Below are positions 58,727 to 64,000 of a stretch of DNA of 64,000 nt, piece after piece. The number at the start of each line of letters is the position of its first letter. The first letter of the stretch is position 1. Source of the DNA: Terracoccus sp. 273MFTsu3.1 (lineage in GTDB: Bacteria > Actinomycetota > Actinomycetes > Actinomycetales > Dermatophilaceae); the NCBI RefSeq assembly GCF_000383675.1, contig NZ_KB911821.1:124001-188000 (forward strand), given 5' to 3'. The notes under the pieces are model-generated. The model was not told the DNA's origin, did no database searches, and was given only the letters and a program-made list of their open reading frames with translations. A program made the position numbers and the translations under genes.

Positions 58727-59067
58727 CGGGACTCCTCGAGTGGTGCAGGGTGCACGGCGCGGCGGGACCGGCGCGCGGGGTGCGGAACCCCGGCAGGATA
58801 TCGGCCGCCCGTGATGTCCCGTTGGCCCGTGTCTTGTCCACTTCCCGTCCTGACCGGACAGGAACCGGTCACGGGCTTGACCGGCGAGTAGCCCCGCGTG
58901 TTCAGTGAGCCTGCCGGATCGGCAGGTGCGGTCGAACTCGTCCAGACATCGTGACGTCCTTGTGACAACACGACGGGGTGTTCGGCCACGCACGGGTGAA
59001 CGGTGAGCAACAATCGGGGAGGGCGTTCGCGCCTCACGAAACACCACAAAGGAGTGTTGACGACCAG
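58727..59067. promoter_or_regulatory. 341-base divergent region with two inverted repeats
   Basis: Separates proS (minus) from the sugar transporter (plus). An imperfectly spaced palindrome TGACCGG/CCGGTCA (58851-58857 and 58865-58871) is followed by a third TTGACCGG at 58878, and a hairpin CCTGCCG-GAT-CGGCAGG lies at 58910-58926. These are plausible operators for the sugar operon. No small gene is supported. AAAGGAG at 59048-59054 is 13 bases from the ATG. Confidence 0.45.
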
Positions 59068-60711
59068 ATGAGCGACCCCTCCATCCCGGCTCCTGGATCA
59101 TCGGGTGCGGACCGCACCGGCGCCGCGGCCACCACCGCCGCGAACCCGCCCGGCAGCGTCATCCTCGAGATGCGGGACATCACCAAGGAGTTCCCCGGCG
59201 TCAAGGCGCTCTCGAACGTCTCCATGGCCGTCCGCCGCGGAGAGGTCCACGCGATCTGCGGGGAGAACGGCGCCGGCAAGTCGACCCTCATGAAGGTGCT
59301 CTCCGGGGTGCACCCCGCCGGCACCTACGACGGCGAGATCCACTTCGAGGGTCAGCTCTGCGAGTTCAACAACATCCGCGACAGCGAGCACGCCGGCATC
59401 GTCATCATCCACCAGGAGCTCGCGCTCATCCCGGAGATGTCGATCGCCGAGAACATCTTCCTCGGCAACGAGACGGCCAAGAGCGGCGTCATCAACTGGC
59501 TCTCGACCCGCGTCAAGGCGCGCGAGCTGCTCGCCCGCGTCGGCCTCGAGGAGGAGCCCGACACCAAGATCCGCGACATCGGCGTCGGCAAGCAGCAGCT
59601 CGTCGAGATCGCCAAGGCGCTGTCCAAGGACGTCAAGCTGCTCATCCTCGACGAGCCGACCGCCGCCCTCAACGAGGGCGACTCGCAGCACCTGCTCGAC
59701 CTCATCGCGGGCCTGCGCTCCAAGGGCGTCACCTGCATCATGATCAGCCACAAGCTCAACGAGATCGAGCAGATCGCCGACTCCATCACCATCATCCGCG
59801 ACGGCAAGTCGATCGAGACCCTCCGCGTCAAGGAGGACGGCGTCGACGAGAACCGCATCATCCGCGGCATGGTCGGCCGCGACCTCGAGTCGCGCTTCCC
59901 CGACCACACCCCCGACATCGGCGAGGTCTTCTTCGAGGTCCGGAACTGGACGGTGCGCCACCCGAGCGTCGCCGACCGCCTCGTCGCCAAGCACAGCGAC
60001 TTCTTCGTCCGCCGCGGCGAGATCGTCGGTTTCGCCGGCCTCATGGGCGCCGGACGCACCGAGCTCATGCGCAGCCTCTTCGGTCGCTCCTACGGCACGT
60101 ACGTCGACGGCACCATCCTCAAGGACGGCAAGGAGGTGCGGCTGCGGTCGGTCTCCGACGCCATCGACGCCGGCCTCGCCTACGTCACGGAGGACCGCAA
60201 GACGCTCGGTCTCAACCTCCTCGACGACATCAAGCGCACCACGGTCTCGGCACGGCTCTCGCGCATCACCCACGGCTTCGTCGTCGACGAGCGCGAGGAG
60301 TACAACTACGCCGAGTCCTACCGCAAGTCCTTGCGCACCAAGGCTCCCAACGTGGACGAAGGGGTCGCGAAGCTCTCGGGCGGCAACCAGCAGAAGGTCG
60401 TCCTCGCGAAGTGGCTCTTCACCGAGCCGGACCTGCTCATCCTCGACGAGCCCACGCGCGGCATCGACGTCGGCGCCAAGTTCGAGATCTACGGGATCAT
60501 CCAGAGGATGGCCTCCGAGGGCAAGGGCGTCATCCTCGTCTCGTCCGAGCTCCCCGAGCTGATCGGCCTGTCCGACCGCATCTACACGATCGCCGAGGGC
60601 GCGGTCACCGGCGTGCTGTCCCGTGAGGAGGCCGACCAGGAGTCCCTGATGCGACTCATGACCCGGCGCACCCACGGGGGCTCCCAGGCGACCACGCGCG
60701 AGAGCGCCTGA
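59068..60711 (+). CDS. Sugar ABC transporter ATPase (GguA/MmsA type)
   Basis: 547-residue protein with two ABC domains. First: Walker [13 protein letters not shown], then [11 protein letters not shown]. Second: [12 protein letters not shown] in place of a canonical Walker A, and signature [15 protein letters not shown]. This is the CUT2 (ribose/xylose/multiple-monosaccharide) architecture. A 35-residue Ala/Pro/Ser N-extension precedes the first domain. Energises the permease encoded next. Confidence 0.92.
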   Translation: MSDPSIPAPGSSGADRTGAAATTAANPPGSVILEMRDITKEFPGVKALSNVSMAVRRGEVHAICGENGAGKSTLMKVLSGVHPAGTYDGEIHFEGQLCEFNNIRDSEHAGIVIIHQELALIPEMSIAENIFLGNETAKSGVINWLSTRVKARELLARVGLEEEPDTKIRDIGVGKQQLVEIAKALSKDVKLLILDEPTAALNEGDSQHLLDLIAGLRSKGVTCIMISHKLNEIEQIADSITIIRDGKSIETLRVKEDGVDENRIIRGMVGRDLESRFPDHTPDIGEVFFEVRNWTVRHPSVADRLVAKHSDFFVRRGEIVGFAGLMGAGRTELMRSLFGRSYGTYVDGTILKDGKEVRLRSVSDAIDAGLAYVTEDRKTLGLNLLDDIKRTTVSARLSRITHGFVVDEREEYNYAESYRKSLRTKAPNVDEGVAKLSGGNQQKVVLAKWLFTEPDLLILDEPTRGIDVGAKFEIYGIIQRMASEGKGVILVSSELPELIGLSDRIYTIAEGAVTGVLSREEADQESLMRLMTRRTHGGSQATTRESA

Positions 60712-60776
60712 CCGGCGCCGAGACGCCGGACCCGACACCTCCCCCATCCACACCCGACACAGCCAGGACTGCACCC

Positions 60777-62075
60777 ATGGACAAGGTCAAGAAGATCTTC
60801 GGTGGCGACACCCGTCAGCTCGGCATGATCTTCGCCCTCGTGGCGTTGATCATCTTCTTCCAGATCTGGACCGGCGGGCTGACGCTCACACCGGACAACG
60901 TCATCAACATCTTCCAGCAGAACTCCTACATCCTCGTGCTCGCCATCGGCATGGTGCTCGTCATCATCGCCGGCCACATCGACCTCTCCGTCGGCTCCGT
61001 CGCGGCGTTCGTCGGCATCTGCGTGGCCATCGCGATGCGTGACTGGAACCTCAGCTGGTGGATGGGCATCCTCCTCGGCCTCGCGATCGGCGCCCTCGTC
61101 GGCGCGTGGCACGGGATGTGGACCGCCTACGTCGGCATCCCGGCGTTCATCGTGACACTCTCGGGCATGCTCCTCTTCCGCGGCGCGAACCAGTACGTCG
61201 GCAAGTCCAACTCGGTGCCCGTCTCCGAGGACTTCCAGGTCATCGGCGGCGGATACCTCCCCGAGGTCGGTCCCAACACCGGCTACAACAACCTCACCGT
61301 CCTCATCGGCCTGCTGCTGGCCATCGGGATCGTCGTCGGCAGCCTCCGCAGCCGCCGCGCCCTCGTCAAGCTCGGCGCCGAGGTCGAGGAGGCGTGGGTC
61401 ATGTGGGTGCGCCTCGGCCTCATCTGCGCCGCCATCATCGGGGCGACCCTGCTCTTCGGCTCCGGCCGGCCCGGCACGTCGTTCCCGATCGCCGGCATCA
61501 TCCTCGCCGTCCTCGTCCTGGTCTACGGCTTCATCTCCAACCGCACGGTCATCGGCCGCCACATCTACGCCGTCGGCGGCAACCGGCACGCAGCCGAGCT
61601 CTCCGGTGTGAAGAGCAAGAAGGTCAACTTCCTCGTCATGATGAACATGTCGATCCTGGCGGCCCTCGCCGGCATGATCTTCGTGGCGCGCTCGACCGCC
61701 TCCGGCCCGTCCGACGGTGTCGGCTGGGAGCTCGACGCGATCGCGGCCGTCTTCATCGGTGGCGCCGCCGTCACCGGCGGAGTCGGCACCGTCGTCGGCT
61801 CCATCGTCGGAGGCCTCGTCATGGCCGTGCTCAACAACGGCCTGCAGCTGCAGGGCATCGGCGCCGACGCGACCCAGATGATCAAGGGCCTCGTCCTGCT
61901 CGTCGCCGTCGCCTTCGACGTCTACAACAAGTCGCAGGGCCGGGTCTCACTCCTCGGCATGCTGACCCGTGGCTTCCGGCGGGGCGGCACCGACGACGAC
62001 TCCGCGGCGCCGCCGCCGCCCTCCGCGGCCACCGAGACGACTCCCGTCTCCGAGACCATCCGCCAGTCCAGCTGA
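60777..62075 (+). CDS. Sugar ABC transporter permease (GguB/MmsB type)
   Basis: 432-residue CUT2 permease with about ten helices; GHIDLSVGSVAAFVG and GIPAFIVTLSGMLLFRGAN are characteristic. A loop extension (EVGPNTGYNN) and a Pro/Ser C-tail after 410 are visible. Lies 65 bases after the ATPase gene. Confidence 0.92.
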   Translation: MDKVKKIFGGDTRQLGMIFALVALIIFFQIWTGGLTLTPDNVINIFQQNSYILVLAIGMVLVIIAGHIDLSVGSVAAFVGICVAIAMRDWNLSWWMGILLGLAIGALVGAWHGMWTAYVGIPAFIVTLSGMLLFRGANQYVGKSNSVPVSEDFQVIGGGYLPEVGPNTGYNNLTVLIGLLLAIGIVVGSLRSRRALVKLGAEVEEAWVMWVRLGLICAAIIGATLLFGSGRPGTSFPIAGIILAVLVLVYGFISNRTVIGRHIYAVGGNRHAAELSGVKSKKVNFLVMMNMSILAALAGMIFVARSTASGPSDGVGWELDAIAAVFIGGAAVTGGVGTVVGSIVGGLVMAVLNNGLQLQGIGADATQMIKGLVLLVAVAFDVYNKSQGRVSLLGMLTRGFRRGGTDDDSAAPPPPSAATETTPVSETIRQSS

Positions 62076-62202
62076 GCCCCGGCTCGGCCCGACGAACACC
62101 CCAAGACCCACCCAAGCAACACCAAAGACCCGGTCAGGGCGCCCGCCCGCGACCGAGAGGGATCCGCGCTCCGCCCGGACGCGATGAGAGGAAAGAGAGC
62201 AC

Positions 62203-63306
62203 ATGCGTACCTTCACCAAGGTGCTGGGCGTCACGGCTGTGGCCGCCCTTGTTCTGACCGGTTGCGGTCGGAGCAGCGACACCGGCACGACGCCGGGCGC
62301 ATCGAACGGCGGATCCGCTGCGGCGGGCTTCCCCGCCAACGCCGTCATCGGCGTCGCCCTGCCGCAGAAGACCTCCGAGAACTGGGTGCTCGCCGAGCAG
62401 CTGTTCAAGGACGGCCTGTCCGCCGCCGGCTTCCAGGGCGACGTCCAGTTCGCCAACGGCGGCGTGTCGGAGCAGCAGAACCAGATCTCGGCCATGGTCA
62501 CCAAGGGCGCCAAGGTCATCGTCGTCGGCGCCATCGACGGCTCGCAGCTGGGCACCCAGCTCAAGGCCGCCAAGGACGCCGGCGCCATGGTCATCGCGTA
62601 CGACCGTCTCGTGAAGAACACGCCCGCGGTCGACTACTACGTGGCCTACGACAACTTCAAGGTCGGCGAGCTGCAGGGCCAGGCCCTGCTCGACGGCATG
62701 GCCAAGAAGAAGCCGAACGGCCCGTACAACATCGAGCTCTTCGCCGGATCGCCCGACGACGCGAACGCCCAGGTCTTCTTCGACGGCGCCATGAAGGTGC
62801 TCAAGCCGAAGATCGACGACGGCACGCTCAAGGTCACGTCCGGCCAGAAGGACTTCAACCAGGTCGTCACCCAGGGCTGGAAGGCCGAGAACGCCCAGAA
62901 GCGCATGGACACGCTCCTCGCGGCCAACTACACGAGCGCTGCGCTCGACGGCGTCCTGTCGCCCAACGACACGCTGGCCCGCGCGATCATCACGTCGGTC
63001 AAGGCGGCCGGCAAGCCCGTGCCGATCGTGACCGGCCAGGACTCCGAGGTCGAGTCGGTCAAGTCGATCATGGCGGGTGAGCAGTACTCCACGATCAACA
63101 AGGACACCCGCAACCTCGTCAAGGAGACCATCGCCATGGTCTCCGCCCTCCAGAAGGGCCAGGCCCCGACGGTCAACGACACCAAGTCCTACAACAACGG
63201 TGTCAAGGTCGTCCCGGCCAACCTGCTCCCCCCGGTCATCGTGACCAAGGAGAACGCAGCCGAGGCCTACGCGAACGACCCGACGCTGGCCCCGCTCACC
63301 AAGTGA
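62203..63306 (+). CDS. Sugar-binding lipoprotein (ChvE-like)
   Basis: 367-residue periplasmic-binding-type protein anchored as a lipoprotein: lipobox LVLTGC with Cys about 21. Mature part has GVALPQKTSENWVLAEQLF, VIVVGAIDGSQLGTQLK and YDRLVKNTPAVDYYVAYDN, the ChvE/multiple-monosaccharide receptor pattern. GAAAGAG close to ATG. It is last in the operon, unlike the common order with the binding protein first. Confidence 0.92.
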   Translation: MRTFTKVLGVTAVAALVLTGCGRSSDTGTTPGASNGGSAAAGFPANAVIGVALPQKTSENWVLAEQLFKDGLSAAGFQGDVQFANGGVSEQQNQISAMVTKGAKVIVVGAIDGSQLGTQLKAAKDAGAMVIAYDRLVKNTPAVDYYVAYDNFKVGELQGQALLDGMAKKKPNGPYNIELFAGSPDDANAQVFFDGAMKVLKPKIDDGTLKVTSGQKDFNQVVTQGWKAENAQKRMDTLLAANYTSAALDGVLSPNDTLARAIITSVKAAGKPVPIVTGQDSEVESVKSIMAGEQYSTINKDTRNLVKETIAMVSALQKGQAPTVNDTKSYNNGVKVVPANLLPPVIVTKENAAEAYANDPTLAPLTK

Positions 63307-63337
63307 GCTGAGACCACCCGGTCACCGCACTCGGTGG

Positions 63338-63365
63338 AGGCCCGCCCCTTTCCAGGGGCGGGCCT
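63338..63365 (+). terminator. Terminator of the sugar transporter operon
   Basis: Perfect 12-bp stem AGGCCCGCCCCT (63338-63349) with 63354-63365, loop TTCC, then TCGTCG. Starts 32 bases after the binding-protein stop. Confidence 0.9.
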
Positions 63366-63420
63366 TCGTCGTGCGTGGACGACCCCACCTCGCGCCGGGG
63401 ACGAGGCGTAGCGTCGCGCC

Positions 63421-64000
63421 ATGGCGGACGTCTACCTCCACGGTCACCACGCGAGCGTCCTCGCGTCGCACGGCGCGCGCACCGCCGCCGACTCGGCGGC
63501 CTACCTGCTCCCCCACCTGCACGACGGCCTGCAGGTCCTCGACGTCGGCTGCGGGCCCGGCACGATCACCCTCGACCTCGCCGGGGCCGTCGGCCCGTCG
63601 GGCGTGGTCGTCGGGATCGAGAACGTCGACGGTCCCCTCGAGCAGGCCCGCCGCCACGCGGCAGCGCGTGGCGACGAGCGCACCCGCTTCGAGCGCGCCG
63701 ACGTCATGGCCCTTCCGTATGCCGCCGCGTCCTTCGACGTCGTCCACGCGCACCAGGTGCTCCAGCACCTCACCGATCCCGTGGGAGCGCTGCGCGAGAT
63801 GGCTCGGGTCGCACGCCCCGGGGGCATCGTCGCGGTGCGCGACGTCGACTACGCCTCGATGGTGTGGCACCCGGCATCGCCGGGAATGACCCGCTGGCTC
63901 GACCTCTACCGCCACCTCGCACGACTCAACCACGCCGAGCCGGACGCCGGCCGCCACCTCGTCGCCTGGGCGCACGCCGCCGGCCTCACCCGGCTCACCC
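63421..64000 (+). CDS. SAM-dependent methyltransferase, 5' part
   Basis: First 193 codons of a class I methyltransferase that runs off the window. Motif I VLDVGCGPGTITLDLA (about residue 39), ERADVMALPYAAASFDVVHA and later VARPGGIVAVRDVDY fit the UbiE/Cyclopropane-type fold. TAGCGT lies six bases before the ATG (63409-63414), suggesting a leaderless mRNA. Substrate unknown. Confidence 0.85.
   Translation, partial: MADVYLHGHHASVLASHGARTAADSAAYLLPHLHDGLQVLDVGCGPGTITLDLAGAVGPSGVVVGIENVDGPLEQARRHAAARGDERTRFERADVMALPYAAASFDVVHAHQVLQHLTDPVGALREMARVARPGGIVAVRDVDYASMVWHPASPGMTRWLDLYRHLARLNHAEPDAGRHLVAWAHAAGLTRLT

Noticed and set aside
57437-58891. Plus-strand open frame opposite proS
   Set aside because: Shadow frame; proS has all class II motifs and a clear ribosome site.

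Overview
The window is very GC-rich DNA (GC or GG at most third codon positions, many GTG starts, four-base ATGA/GTGA stop-start overlaps) with the gene neighbourhoods of a high-GC actinobacterium. A translational-type T-box ahead of ileS, the folC/DUF4233/ndk/mreBCD order, the nusA/ylxR/infB/rbfA/truB/ribF series and many TANNNT-to-start spacings typical of leaderless mRNAs point to Micrococcales, most likely the Intrasporangiaceae/Dermatophilaceae group (Janibacter, Knoellia, Phycicoccus and relatives). The genus is inference; no rRNA or tRNA gene is present to test it.

Layout. 1-1467: 3' part of a sodium:solute symporter. 1468-1697: a hairpin terminator followed by two opposed arrays of a 22-bp tandem repeat. 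1698-14170 (minus): one long co-directional block: ileS with T-box leader, GNAT acetyltransferase, folC, an L7/L12-CTD-like membrane protein, DUF4233, ndk, mreB, mreC, mreD, mrdA (PBP2) and a FUSC membrane protein. 14190-17322 (plus): FAD-linked oxidase, secreted M28 peptidase and a DUF4916 NUDIX-like protein, followed at 17597-19933 by a large secreted Ig-repeat protein. 20094-22085 (minus): TIGR03960 radical SAM protein. 22203-23336 (plus): metallo-beta-lactamase-fold hydrolase. 23384-37229 (minus): acyl-CoA ligase, rodA, ribF, truB, rbfA, infB, ylxR, a two-component system inserted between ylxR and nusA, then nusA and rimP. A plus-strand exported protein (34846-35538) sits inside this region.

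37363-44491 (plus, apart from a cupredoxin lipoprotein on minus): DUF4439 ferritin-like protein, APH(6)-like kinase, MATE exporter, DUF255 thioredoxin-fold protein and an orphan response regulator. 44550-48354 (minus): an Hpt-like protein without the usual histidine, then a flavinylation module (ApbE, FMN-binding protein, ferric-reductase-like oxidoreductase). 48405-55400: the most interesting part. Five translationally coupled minus-strand genes (KAS III/OleA-like thiolase, family 2 glycosyltransferase, P450, OleC-like adenylate-forming enzyme, OleD-like reductase) face a second P450 across a promoter region in which the two -10 boxes share a TA step. The set looks like an Ole/beta-lactone-type lipid pathway without the OleB hydrolase and with added tailoring enzymes. 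55426-58726 (minus): SafE-like exporter, HAD hydrolase and proS. 59068-63306 (plus): a ChvE/GguAB-type sugar ABC transporter. 63421-64000: 5' part of a methyltransferase.

How the genes work together. The minus-strand blocks serve translation (ileS, proS, infB, nusA, rimP, rbfA, truB, ylxR), cofactors (folC, ribF) and lateral wall elongation (mreBCD, mrdA and, about 19 kb away, rodA). The accessory parts are the electron-transfer module, the lipid cluster, sugar uptake and a few exporters and resistance-like proteins. I saw no insertion sequence, prophage, CRISPR array or RNA gene other than the T-box leader.
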